A stretch of 64,000 nucleotides of DNA from positions 20,929 through 84,928 of the forward strand of contig JAOAAU010000052.1 in assembly GCA_026418695.1 (NCBI GenBank), written 5' to 3'. The notes beneath the pieces were generated by a model. It searched no databases and had not been told where the DNA came from. It saw only the letters and a list, made by a program, of their open reading frames with translations. The position numbers and the translations under genes are program-made. This document shows positions 1 through 7,484 of this stretch, piece by piece; within the stretch, counting starts at the first letter, position 1, and each line of letters begins with the position of its first letter. Origin of the DNA: Clostridia bacterium (GTDB lineage: Bacteria > Bacillota > Clostridia > Acetivibrionales > JAFADI01).

Positions 1-1
1 C

Positions 2-109
2 CGGGTTCTTGTTCAATTCAATTCGGAAAAAGGGTTAGATGAAATCAAACACGTTTACCTGAAGGGCGCAAAAGTTTTAAGACCGGATTTAAGCAGCGGC
101 AAGGAGTAA
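2..109 (+). CDS. aroH: Chorismate mutase AroH, C-terminal end only
   Basis: Only the last 35 codons are inside the window; the gene enters from the left edge in the frame starting at base 2 and stops at TAA 107-109. The tail reads IKHVYLKGAKVLRPDL. It matches the C-terminal segment of monofunctional AroH-type chorismate mutases (Bacillus AroH ends IRHVYLEKVVVLRPDL), which turn chorismate into prephenate for Phe and Tyr synthesis. It ends 40 bases before cmk, the same neighbourhood seen in other Clostridia, and is probably co-transcribed with it. The call rests on this short tail alone, so activity cannot be judged. Confidence 0.8.
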   Translation, partial: RVLVQFNSEKGLDEIKHVYLKGAKVLRPDLSSGKE

Positions 110-149
110 TAAACCACACGATCATCAGTAAGAGTACGGGGGAAAAAGG

Positions 150-815
150 ATGGCAAACATAAACATTGCAATTGATGGACCAGCAGGTGCCGGAAAAAGT
201 ACAATCGCAAAAATGGTATCCAAATCACTGGACATTATATATCTTGATACGGGAGCCATGTATAGAGCTGTTGCACTCAAGGCAATCAATGAAGGCATCG
301 ATACGCTGGATAGAGAAAAGCTGGCGGTTCTGGTAAAAGTCATTGATATCAAAATCACTTATAGCGGCAGCGAACAGCATATATTTCTTGACGGAAAAGA
401 TGTCAGCAAACTGATCCGTACTCCCGAAATATCGATTGGGGCTTCCAATGTCGGCACGATTCCTGAAGTAAGAATGAAAATGGTGGAGCTGCAGAGAAAG
501 ATCGCTGAAGAAAACAGTGTCGTAATGGATGGAAGAGATATCGGAACCTATGTATTGCCGAATGCTAATCTCAAGATATTTCTCACGGCTTCCCTGGAGG
601 AAAGAGCGAAAAGAAGGTATCAAGAGCAGATTGAAAAAGGAAATACAGGATTAAGTCTTGAAGAAGTCATGAAGGACATAGAATATAGAGACAGGAATGA
701 CAGCAGCAGAGCTTTTGCTCCGTTGTCAAAAGCAGCGGATGCTGTGGAAATCGATACTACAAAATTAACGATAGAAGAGGTTGCACAAAAAATCATGTTA
801 CTCGCCAGGGGGTAA
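150..815 (+). CDS. cmk: Cytidylate kinase
   Basis: A 221-residue protein of the normal length for bacterial CMP kinase, which phosphorylates CMP and dCMP with ATP in the cytoplasm. The N-terminus has the P-loop GPAGAGKST (residues 10-18), followed by LDTGAMYRA, the conserved NMP-binding segment. DGRDIGT near residues 127-133 and RRYQEQ in the lid region are also typical. The ATG is preceded by a GGGGG run about 10 bases upstream. The gene ends one base before the plsC start and heads a cmk-plsC-ispH/S1 set that is common in Clostridia and suggests one transcript. Nothing unusual was seen. Confidence 0.97.
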   Translation: MANINIAIDGPAGAGKSTIAKMVSKSLDIIYLDTGAMYRAVALKAINEGIDTLDREKLAVLVKVIDIKITYSGSEQHIFLDGKDVSKLIRTPEISIGASNVGTIPEVRMKMVELQRKIAEENSVVMDGRDIGTYVLPNANLKIFLTASLEERAKRRYQEQIEKGNTGLSLEEVMKDIEYRDRNDSSRAFAPLSKAADAVEIDTTKLTIEEVAQKIMLLARG

Positions 816-816
816 A

Positions 817-1404
817 ATGGTAACATTCGTCAAATTATTTTGTGGGTTCTTTCTGAGTATTTTTTATAGAATTGAATTTATCGGAAAAGAGAATATCCCT
901 GAAAAAGGGGCTGCGATACTATATGCCAATCATGTTTCCGCATTGGATATGTTTTGCATCGGCTTCAGTATTCGGCGGCTCATCCGATGGATGGCGAAGG
1001 AAGAGCTTTTCAGAATCCCCGTCGTTGGATGGATTACTCCAAGATTGGGTGCCTTTCCGGTCAGAAGAGGAAAAGCAGACGTGGAATCCATAAAAACAGC
1101 CTTACATAAGCTGGAGGAAGGACATATCGTTGGGATCTTCCCGGAAGGAACAAGAACAAAGGGCCGTGATGATATCAAGGGCAGGGCCAAAAGAGGGATT
1201 GTAGCAATCGCAATGAAATCAGAGATTCCATTGATTCCGGTGGCTATTGATGCGAGTTACAAACCTTTTACCAAAGTCCGGATCATCTTCGGAGAGCCTT
1301 TTCAACTGGACTTCGATAAAGAAAAAAAATATACCCACGAAGAAATGACAGCAATATCAAGAGGGTTGATGAAAAAAGTTTACAGCCTGATGGGGGACTA
1401 TTAA
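817..1404 (+). CDS. plsC: 1-acyl-sn-glycerol-3-phosphate acyltransferase (PlsC family)
   Basis: The reading frame is open from a TTG inside cmk, but the ATG at 817 follows an AGGGGG ribosome binding site at 807-812 and lies one base after the cmk stop, so I choose it (195 residues). The acyltransferase motif NHVSALD (HX4D) lies near residues 38-44 and the substrate-binding motif PEGTRTKG near residue 110. An N-terminal hydrophobic stretch fits a membrane-associated enzyme. The family transfers an acyl chain to lysophosphatidic acid to make phosphatidic acid. Translation is probably coupled to cmk. Confidence 0.93.
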   Translation: MVTFVKLFCGFFLSIFYRIEFIGKENIPEKGAAILYANHVSALDMFCIGFSIRRLIRWMAKEELFRIPVVGWITPRLGAFPVRRGKADVESIKTALHKLEEGHIVGIFPEGTRTKGRDDIKGRAKRGIVAIAMKSEIPLIPVAIDASYKPFTKVRIIFGEPFQLDFDKEKKYTHEEMTAISRGLMKKVYSLMGDY

Positions 1405-1405
1405 G

Positions 1406-3454
1406 TTGGAAATCATAGTAGCAAAAACTGCCGGATTTTGTTTCGGTGTGAATAAAGCGGTTACCTTAGCTTACAACCTGGTCGAGAAATCAGAAGACAG
1501 GATTTATACCTTCGGACCTGTCATCCACAATGATCAGGTAGTGGGGCAGCTCAACGAGAGAGGTGTTAAAATCGCTGAAAAGGTGGAGGATATTTCCGAA
1601 GATTCCTGCGTGATTATCAGAGCCCATGGAGTGACACCGGAAATTTACAATTCCATTGAACAAAAAACAGAAAAAATCATGGATGCAACCTGTCCCTATG
1701 TAAAAAAGATACACAACCTGGTCAATGAAAAGTACCGTGAAGGATATCAGATCATCATCGTAGGCGATAAAAATCATCCAGAAGTAATAGGAATTAACGG
1801 CTGGTGTAATAATAGTGCATATATAGTTGAAACCAAAGAAGAGGTTGAAAAACTTCCCAAAGGTATTGAAAACAAACCTGTTTGCGTAGTAGCACAGACG
1901 ACTTTGACATACGAAAAATGGCAGGCAATCAATGAATATTTGAAGAAAGTGTTTGAAAATATAATAAAGTTTGATACAATATGTAATGCAACATCGCAAC
2001 GTCAGAATGAGGCAGGAGAAATTGCTGCCAGGGTGGACATGATGTTGGTGATTGGCAGCAGCCACAGTTCCAATACGCAGAAATTGGTAGACATTTGTAA
2101 AAAATATTGCCCGGAAACCTATAAAATCGAAACTTCCGGTGAAATTCCACCGGTCGATATAAAAAAAATAAAAAAAATTGGTATCACAGCCGGAGCTTCA
2201 ACGCCCGAATGGATCATCAAGGAGGTCATAGAAAAAATGGTAGAATTAAATAAACAGGAGAACGAAATGAGTTTCAAGGAAGCTTTCGAAAGCTCACTTG
2301 TAACGCTTCAGTCAGGACAAACAGTAAAAGGAAAGATCATCGGTTACAACAATGCGGAAGTATTTGTTGATATGGGATACAAGTCTGACGGAATCATACC
2401 TATGGAAGAATTTTCTGATGACCCGGATTTCAAACCAGAGGCATCTCTGAAAGTTGGAGAAGAAGTGGAAGTTTTTGTTGTCAGAGTGAATGACGGCGAA
2501 GGCAACGTCGTATTATCCAAGAAAAAGGTAGATGCGCTTAAGAATTGGGATAAGATCGAAAAGGCGTCCGAAGACAAGACTCCGGTAAAAGCAAAGGTAA
2601 CCGAAGTAGTAAACGGCGGTGTCATTGCCAATGCAGGCGGAGTTAAAATATTCGTACCTGCTTCACAAATCAGTGACCGTTATGTTAAAGATTTAAGTGA
2701 ATTCCTAAAGCAGGTCATCAATGTAAGAATTCTTGAATTCAATAAACAAAAAAGAAAAATCGTTGGTTCTGCAAGAGCGATTCTTGAGGAAGAAAAGACT
2801 CAGAATGCCAGCAAGATCTGGGATAATATCGAAGTAGGCAAGAAGTTTGATGGTGTTGTAAAGAGCATCACTGATTTTGGAGCCTTTGTTGATATCGGCG
2901 GCGTCGACGGGCTGATTCATGTATCCGAGCTTTCATGGACAAAGGTGAAACATCCTTCCGACGTGTTAAAGCTTGGAGATAGAGTTTCTGTTACCATATT
3001 GGAATTTGACAAAGCAAAGAACAGAATTTCCCTGGGTTATAGAAAAACAGAAGACAATCCTTGGTATAACGCTGAAAACAAATTCAAGGTTGGAGACGTT
3101 GTGAAAGGAAAAGTAGTTCGTATCGTTCCTTTCGGTGCTTTCGTCGAATTGGAAAAGGGAATTGACGGTTTGGTACACATTTCCCAAATCTCCAGCGTGA
3201 GAATCGGCAAGCCGAGCGATGTATTGGAGATCGGTCAGACTGTTGAAGCAAAGATTACAGAAGTGAATGTTGAAGCCAAGAAAATCGGCTTAAGCATCAA
3301 AGAAGTAGCGCCGATCGACCCTGTGAAGAAGGAAGAAAAGATAGAGGCTAAAGCTGAAGGCGAAGCAGCAAAAGCGGAAGAAGTACCTTCCGAGCACAAG
3401 GAAGATATGGCTGTAAATATCGGCGATTTGATGAACGTTAAAAAAGAAGATTAA
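1406..3454 (+). CDS. ispH: IspH (HMBPP reductase) fused to ribosomal protein S1
   Basis: One 682-codon frame starting at TTG 1406, one base after plsC. Residues 1-283 are 4-hydroxy-3-methylbut-2-enyl diphosphate reductase, last step of the MEP isoprenoid pathway. Cluster cysteines are C12 (GFCFGV), C96 (ATCPYV) and C193 (TICNATSQRQ), with H41, H74, H124 and E126 of the active site. From about residue 300 there are four S1 RNA-binding repeats, starting near TVKGKIIGY, PVKAKVTEV, FDGVVKSITDFGAFVDIG and VKGKVVRIVPFGAFVEL. An acidic Lys/Glu-rich tail follows. The fusion is a known clostridial architecture. An internal ATG at codon 288 has its own Shine-Dalgarno sequence, so free S1 protein may also be made. 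Confidence 0.96.
   Translation: MEIIVAKTAGFCFGVNKAVTLAYNLVEKSEDRIYTFGPVIHNDQVVGQLNERGVKIAEKVEDISEDSCVIIRAHGVTPEIYNSIEQKTEKIMDATCPYVKKIHNLVNEKYREGYQIIIVGDKNHPEVIGINGWCNNSAYIVETKEEVEKLPKGIENKPVCVVAQTTLTYEKWQAINEYLKKVFENIIKFDTICNATSQRQNEAGEIAARVDMMLVIGSSHSSNTQKLVDICKKYCPETYKIETSGEIPPVDIKKIKKIGITAGASTPEWIIKEVIEKMVELNKQENEMSFKEAFESSLVTLQSGQTVKGKIIGYNNAEVFVDMGYKSDGIIPMEEFSDDPDFKPEASLKVGEEVEVFVVRVNDGEGNVVLSKKKVDALKNWDKIEKASEDKTPVKAKVTEVVNGGVIANAGGVKIFVPASQISDRYVKDLSEFLKQVINVRILEFNKQKRKIVGSARAILEEEKTQNASKIWDNIEVGKKFDGVVKSITDFGAFVDIGGVDGLIHVSELSWTKVKHPSDVLKLGDRVSVTILEFDKAKNRISLGYRKTEDNPWYNAENKFKVGDVVKGKVVRIVPFGAFVELEKGIDGLVHISQISSVRIGKPSDVLEIGQTVEAKITEVNVEAKKIGLSIKEVAPIDPVKKEEKIEAKAEGEAAKAEEVPSEHKEDMAVNIGDLMNVKKED
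2256..2269 (+). promoter_or_regulatory. Internal ribosome binding site and start codon inside ispH-S1
   Basis: AGGAG at 2256-2260, a 6-base spacer, then in-frame ATG at 2267 (codon 288 of the fusion), exactly in the linker between the IspH and S1 parts. The product would be a 395-residue S1-like protein starting MSFKEAFESS. The site looks like the retained start of a once separate S1 gene. Use in vivo is an inference. Confidence 0.55.
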
Positions 3455-3463
3455 TTATATTAA

Positions 3464-3503
3464 CAAAACAAAAAGAGCTCCAAATGGAGCTCTTTTTGTT
3501 TTG
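3464..3503 (+). terminator. Intrinsic terminator after ispH-S1
   Basis: Perfect 18-base-pair inverted repeat (3464-3481 with 3486-3503) around a 4-base AAAT loop. The core is GAGCTCC/GGAGCTC and the descending arm is T-rich. It closes the aroH-cmk-plsC-ispH/S1 unit 10 bases after the stop codon. Confidence 0.9.
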
Positions 3504-3560
3504 TGCTTTAGTAAAGGAAATAATTAACTCACATTTTGTTGAATAATGTTGATTATCCTA

Positions 3561-3594
3561 TCATAAGATTCTTTTATTTGGAAGCTTCTTATGA
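3561..3594 (+). promoter_or_regulatory. Inverted repeat in the ndk promoter region
   Basis: TCATAAGA at 3561-3568 and TCTTATGA at 3587-3594 form an 8-base inverted repeat. The right arm overlaps a -10-like TATGAT (3590-3595), with the ndk start 50 bases further on. It could be an operator or chance; no regulator is identified. Confidence 0.3.
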
Positions 3595-3643
3595 TAAAAT
3601 ACAGATAGATAATGAGCGTTAAACGCTAAAATGGAGAGCGCCT

Positions 3644-4057
3644 ATGGAAAAGACTTTCATTATTCTTAAACCCGATGCGGTGGAACGAAAACTCGTTGGG
3701 GAGATCATTTCTAGGTTGGAAAGGAAAAACCTGAACCTTCTGCACATGAAAGTAGAAACCATTCCGAAAGATATTGCTCAAAAGCACTATGAACATGTGA
3801 AAGACATCCCCATCTTTGGAGAAATGATAGAGTATATCACCTCAGGCCCTGTAGTGATGATGATTGTTCAAGGAGAACAGGCCATCAATACTGTGAGGAC
3901 AATGATGGGTAAAACCAGTTCCTTCGAAGCTCTGCCTGGAACGATTCGGGGTGATTATGGTGCTCACAGGTATAAAAACCTGATCCATGCTTCGGATTCA
4001 CCGGAAAGTGCAGCAGTGGAAATTCAAAGATTCTTTCCTGAAATTAAAGATGAATAA
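3644..4057 (+). CDS. ndk: Nucleoside diphosphate kinase
   Basis: A 137-residue protein of standard Ndk length. It starts EKTFIILKPDAVERKLVGEII, the usual first strand with the conserved Lys, and contains the phospho-histidine motif NLIHASDS near residue 115. The enzyme transfers gamma-phosphate among nucleoside di- and triphosphates to balance the NTP and dNTP pools. The ATG at 3644 follows GGAGAGCG about 8 bases upstream. It has its own upstream region after a strong terminator and is followed 48 bases later by cheR on the same strand, so the two may be co-transcribed. The normally Gly-containing HGSDS motif has Ala (HASDS), a tolerated variation. Confidence 0.97.
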   Translation: MEKTFIILKPDAVERKLVGEIISRLERKNLNLLHMKVETIPKDIAQKHYEHVKDIPIFGEMIEYITSGPVVMMIVQGEQAINTVRTMMGKTSSFEALPGTIRGDYGAHRYKNLIHASDSPESAAVEIQRFFPEIKDE

Positions 4058-4105
4058 TTCTTACACTGAAGAGATTTTAAAATAAAATACATGGGGAGAA
4101 ATGAT

Positions 4106-4882
4106 ATGATGGATTATGAGGGATTCAAAAAGGAAATCTTTGCTTTGACGAACATTGATCTTAACAGCTATAAAGAAAAACAAATGAAACGAAGAATTGA
4201 TTCCCTGATAGCAAAGAATAATTTTGTTGGGTATGACCCCTATGTTAAGGCCTTAAAAACGGATAAGGTTTTATTCAACGAGTTTATCAACTACCTGACC
4301 ATCAATGTTTCCGAGTTCTACCGAAATCCTGAACAATGGGAAGTTCTTGAAAAAGAAGTGCTTCCGATGCTGTTTCAGAAATCAAAGACGCTGAAAATCT
4401 GGAGCGCGGCGTGTTCAACCGGAGATGAGCCCTATACCCTGGTGATGGTTCTGAACAAATTTTTGCCTTTGAATGCAATCAAAATCCATGCCACGGACAT
4501 TGACCGGGGCGCTTTGGAAAAAGCCGACATCGGCATTTACTCTTCAAAGAGTGTTGAGAATTTGCCAAAGGCTTTTACTGAAAAGTATTTCAATAAAAAC
4601 GGTGATCTTTACAGTGTGAAGCAGGAAGTTAAAAATTGTGTGGAATTCAAACACCATAATCTCCTTCGGGATCCGTATCCGGAGGGATTTGATCTGATCG
4701 TATGCAGAAATGTTTTGATATACTTTACAGAGGAAGCCAAGGATGGCATCTATAAAAAGTTTAACAGTTCCTTAAAGAACGAGGGCATTTTATTTGTAGG
4801 AAGTACGGAGCAAATCATTCTATGCAATAAGTACAACTTCAAACCGCTTCGAACCTTCTTCTATATGAAGGACAAGCAATAG
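4106..4882 (+). CDS. cheR: CheR-type chemoreceptor glutamate methyltransferase
   Basis: The frame opens at ATG 4091, but GGGGAGA at 4093-4099 sits correctly for ATG 4106, giving 258 residues starting MMDYEGFKKEI. The N-terminal helical CheR domain is recognised by YKEKQMKRRIDSLI. The SAM-dependent methyltransferase domain has WSAACSTGDEPYTL (SAM loop), HATDIDRGAL and FDLIVCRNVLIYF. CheR methylates receptor glutamates using SAM during chemotactic adaptation. No other chemotaxis gene lies in the window, so this is an isolated copy, as often seen in Clostridia. It is followed by a bidirectional terminator. Confidence 0.93.
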   Translation: MMDYEGFKKEIFALTNIDLNSYKEKQMKRRIDSLIAKNNFVGYDPYVKALKTDKVLFNEFINYLTINVSEFYRNPEQWEVLEKEVLPMLFQKSKTLKIWSAACSTGDEPYTLVMVLNKFLPLNAIKIHATDIDRGALEKADIGIYSSKSVENLPKAFTEKYFNKNGDLYSVKQEVKNCVEFKHHNLLRDPYPEGFDLIVCRNVLIYFTEEAKDGIYKKFNSSLKNEGILFVGSTEQIILCNKYNFKPLRTFFYMKDKQ

Positions 4883-4925
4883 AAGCAGTAATATTGAATT
4901 TAGAGCGGTATAGACAGATAAATTA

Positions 4926-4950
4926 AAACCAGGGCTAATAGCCCTGGTTT
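4926..4950 (+). terminator. Terminator-like hairpin after cheR
   Basis: A 10-base-pair stem AAACCAGGGC/GCCCTGGTTT with a 5-base TAATA loop (4936-4940). The T-tract is short on both strands (TTT on plus, TTTT on minus). It may stop cheR and also backstop the minus-strand tRNA-Leu transcript. Confidence 0.6.
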
Positions 4951-5040
4951 CTAAGAAATTAGGCTTTGTTTCATGCTAAAGAAACAGATTTTTTATGGGT
5001 GATATATTTCATAATTCAGAAATCTTGAAATATGAACATA

Positions 5041-5072
5041 AAAAAACGATACTTATCAAGTAAGTATCGTTT
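5041..5072 (-). terminator. Terminator of tRNA-Leu
   Basis: A 12-base-pair stem (5044-5055 with 5061-5072) with a 5-base loop. Read on the minus strand it is followed by a T run, directly downstream of the tRNA-Leu CCA end. Confidence 0.85.
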
Positions 5073-5159
5073 GGTGCGAGAGAGGGGATTTGAACCCCTA
5101 CACACCCGAAGTGCTCTAGAACCTGAATCTAGCGTGTCTGCCAGTTCCACCACTCTCGC
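5072..5159 (-). tRNA. tRNA-Leu (anticodon CAG)
   Basis: An 88-base gene on the minus strand including an encoded CCA (5072-5074). The acceptor stem is GCGAGAG/CTCTCGC. The anticodon stem CTAGA/TCTAG encloses the loop TTCAGGT, so the anticodon is CAG, reading CTG leucine codons. A long variable arm (class II) and a T-arm with GGTTCAAAT are present. A TTGCAA/TAAAAT promoter lies upstream and a hairpin terminator downstream, so it is a single-gene unit. Confidence 0.97.
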
Positions 5160-5177
5160 ACGTTTGAAGCAATACTT

Positions 5178-5230
5178 ATTTTACTAGATATTATGAATCT
5201 TTGCAAGTGGTAAATTTTATTTTTTAATAT
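5178..5230. promoter_or_regulatory. Divergent promoters sharing one palindromic -35 box
   Basis: TTGCAA at 5201-5206 is its own reverse complement. To the left (minus strand) a 17-base spacer leads to TAAAAT (5178-5183), the tRNA-Leu promoter. To the right an 18-base spacer leads to TAATAT (5225-5230), a promoter for the nucleotidyltransferase gene at 5251. If both are used, RNA polymerase could bind only one direction at a time. Confidence 0.6.
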
Positions 5231-5250
5231 TTATTTTAGGGGGCACATGG

Positions 5251-5790
5251 ATGAGCTGGGATTTGTCTTCACACGACAGAGTGGTTAATTCCTTCAAACA
5301 AGTACTGGATGTGTGTGTGCAGGAGTTTGGAATAGAAATCATGAGTATCGTTCTTTATGGATCGAGGGCGAGAGGAGACCGTAATTCAGGAAATGATTAT
5401 GAGTTTCTTCTTCTCCTGAAACAGAACACACCGTTGCAGGACTACATTCATTTCAATGAAAAACTAAAGATAGAGCTGATCCGGGAAAAACTGCTGCAAG
5501 TTAAATTTACAATATATACACCGGAAATATTTGAACACTTGATGGTTCACGATACCATGGTGGGAACGATCCTATATATCATCTGCAAGGAAAATATCAT
5601 CCTGTTTGACCGGATGGGGACTTTTGCTGCCATCAAGGAAAGAATTGTCAGGAACGAAATGAAGGATGAGGAAGAATTCTTGAATCAGTGCATAGAATTT
5701 GCTAAAATGATGGGGTCGGAAAAGTGGCAGAGAAAATGGGAGAAAACGCTGTTACAATATAAATACACCAGGCGCAGAAGAAGTGTTTAG
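5251..5790 (+). CDS. Stand-alone nucleotidyltransferase-domain protein
   Basis: A 179-residue protein with the polymerase-beta-type nucleotidyltransferase signature LYGSRARGDRNSGNDYEF near residues 37-54. It has the Gly-Ser motif followed by a D-x-E acidic pair for metal binding. Family members transfer nucleotides to proteins, RNA or antibiotics. Many are MNT antitoxins paired with a HEPN toxin, but no HEPN gene is adjacent. The C-terminus is strongly basic (RRRR). ATG 5251 follows AGGGGG with a 7-base spacer. The gene sits alone between tRNA-Leu and murD with its own promoter. The substrate is unknown. Confidence 0.7.
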   Translation: MSWDLSSHDRVVNSFKQVLDVCVQEFGIEIMSIVLYGSRARGDRNSGNDYEFLLLLKQNTPLQDYIHFNEKLKIELIREKLLQVKFTIYTPEIFEHLMVHDTMVGTILYIICKENIILFDRMGTFAAIKERIVRNEMKDEEEFLNQCIEFAKMMGSEKWQRKWEKTLLQYKYTRRRRSV

Positions 5791-5931
5791 GTCAGATTGA
5801 AGAAAAAGGATAAGTTAAGGCTTTTGAGCTTAAGAATTCAAGGGGAATATTGAAAAAATGGTTTAATCTTCTTTTTTTTTGTCATAGAATAATGTAAGTG
5901 TTAAGATAAAGAAACACCGGGAGGTAGGAAG

Positions 5932-7344
5932 TTGAATAATAAAATCAGCGAATTTAAGGCAGGGATCCGTGATAAAAAGGTTGCCGTTTTAGGCATCGGC
6001 GTAAGCAATATTCCGTTGATACGGTATCTTTCAGCCTTTGGAGTAGATATTACCGCCTTTGATAAGACAGGTAAGGAACAGCTGGAACAGGTGATAAAAG
6101 ATTTTGAAGGAACCAGTGTAAAGTTCAGTGTAGGAGAAGGATACCTGCAAAATCTGAAGGGGTTTGATGTGATTTTTAGAACACCGGGAATCCGGTTTGA
6201 CATTCCTGAACTTGTTGCTGAAAAAGAACGAGGTGCAGAGATTACATCCGAGATGGAAGTCTTTTTTGATTTGTGTCCAGCGCAGATCATTGCAGTTACC
6301 GGAAGTGACGGGAAAACCACCACAACTACGTTAATTTACAATATACTTAAAGAAGAGGGATACAATTGCTGGCTTGGGGGGAATATCGGCACTCCGCTGC
6401 TTAGCAGAATAGAGGAAATCAAGGAATCGGACAAAGTGGTTCTTGAACTTAGCAGTTTTCAACTCCACACGATGAAGAAGAGTCCGGAAGTTGCTGTGAT
6501 TACGAATCTTTCTCCGAACCATCTGGATGTCCATAAGTCCATGGAGGAATATGTGGATGCAAAAAAGAATATTTTCAGGTTCCAGGATGACCGGAAAGGT
6601 TTCGGGAAAATTAAAACAGTTTTGAATTATGATAATGATATTACCAGAAGTTTTGCTCAGGAAGTCAAAAATGAATCTGTCTTTTTCAGTAGGGTAAATG
6701 AGATCAAAGAAGGTGCAGCGTTTAAAGGCGGGCAGTTGTTGTACATAAAAGACGGGAAAGAGACTGAGATCGTAAAAGCAGAGGATATCGTAATTCCCGG
6801 AGTTCATAACATAGAGAATTACCTTGCTGCTGCAGCGGCAACCATTGATTATGTAAAACCTGAAACAATCCGTAAAGTCGCTACGACTTTTAAGGGTGTG
6901 GAACATAGGATTGAACTTGTCAGAGAATTAAACGGCGTCAAGTTTTACAACAGTTCCATTGACAGCAGTCCTTCCAGAACCATTGCCGCATTGAATACCT
7001 TCAAGCAAAAAGTAATTCTGATTGCCGGCGGCAAGGATAAAGGAATTCCGTATGACGAAATCGGGGATCCGATCCTGGAAAAGGTTAAGTGCCTGGTGTT
7101 AATCGGTGCCACTGCTCCAAAAATTGAAGAGGCATTGAAGGCTGCCATGAATAGGGCGGAGAATGCAGAAGAAATTCCAACCTTCAAGGTCAATACCTAT
7201 GAAGAAGCAGTTGAAACAGCCTATGCCCAGTCGAAGGCAGGGGATGTTGTAATTCTCTCCCCGGCAAGCACCAGCTTTGATATGTTTAAAAATTTTGAAG
7301 AACGTGGAAGAGTATTTAAAAATATAGTGAACTCTTTATCCTGA
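5932..7344 (+). CDS. murD: UDP-N-acetylmuramoyl-L-alanine--D-glutamate ligase
   Basis: 470 residues, slightly longer than most MurD proteins. The enzyme adds D-Glu to UDP-MurNAc-L-Ala in the cytoplasm, an essential peptidoglycan step. Residues 16-25 (VAVLGIGVSN) form the N-terminal nucleotide-binding fold. TGSDGKTTTT at 123-132 is the Mur ligase ATP loop, and NLSPNHLDVH plus YVDAKKNI are the following Mur motifs. The start is TTG 5932 behind GGGAGG at 5920-5925. It is monocistronic, ending in a terminator, and lies away from other mur genes, unlike the usual dcw cluster position. Confidence 0.95.
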   Translation: MNNKISEFKAGIRDKKVAVLGIGVSNIPLIRYLSAFGVDITAFDKTGKEQLEQVIKDFEGTSVKFSVGEGYLQNLKGFDVIFRTPGIRFDIPELVAEKERGAEITSEMEVFFDLCPAQIIAVTGSDGKTTTTTLIYNILKEEGYNCWLGGNIGTPLLSRIEEIKESDKVVLELSSFQLHTMKKSPEVAVITNLSPNHLDVHKSMEEYVDAKKNIFRFQDDRKGFGKIKTVLNYDNDITRSFAQEVKNESVFFSRVNEIKEGAAFKGGQLLYIKDGKETEIVKAEDIVIPGVHNIENYLAAAAATIDYVKPETIRKVATTFKGVEHRIELVRELNGVKFYNSSIDSSPSRTIAALNTFKQKVILIAGGKDKGIPYDEIGDPILEKVKCLVLIGATAPKIEEALKAAMNRAENAEEIPTFKVNTYEEAVETAYAQSKAGDVVILSPASTSFDMFKNFEERGRVFKNIVNSLS

Positions 7345-7356
7345 TGAAAGTTAAAT

Positions 7357-7384
7357 ACCCGGTGAAAGCCGGGTTTTCCTTTAT
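7357..7384 (+). terminator. Terminator after murD
   Basis: ACCCGG (7357-7362) pairs with CCGGGT (7369-7374) around a 6-base loop, followed by a T-rich stretch. Confidence 0.75.
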
Positions 7385-7484
7385 CAAGTATTGAAATTGA
7401 TTTGTCTCCAATTTGCCCATTATTTACAATAAAGAAATATAGTGCTAGTATTAAAAGGTAAATAAAAACTGGAGGAAGAATACA

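Noticed and set aside
1490..2065. 191-codon open frame on the minus strand opposite ispH
   Set aside because: It is the antisense shadow of ispH, is rich in Cys, His, Tyr and Phe as such shadows are, and has no ribosome binding site or family motif.
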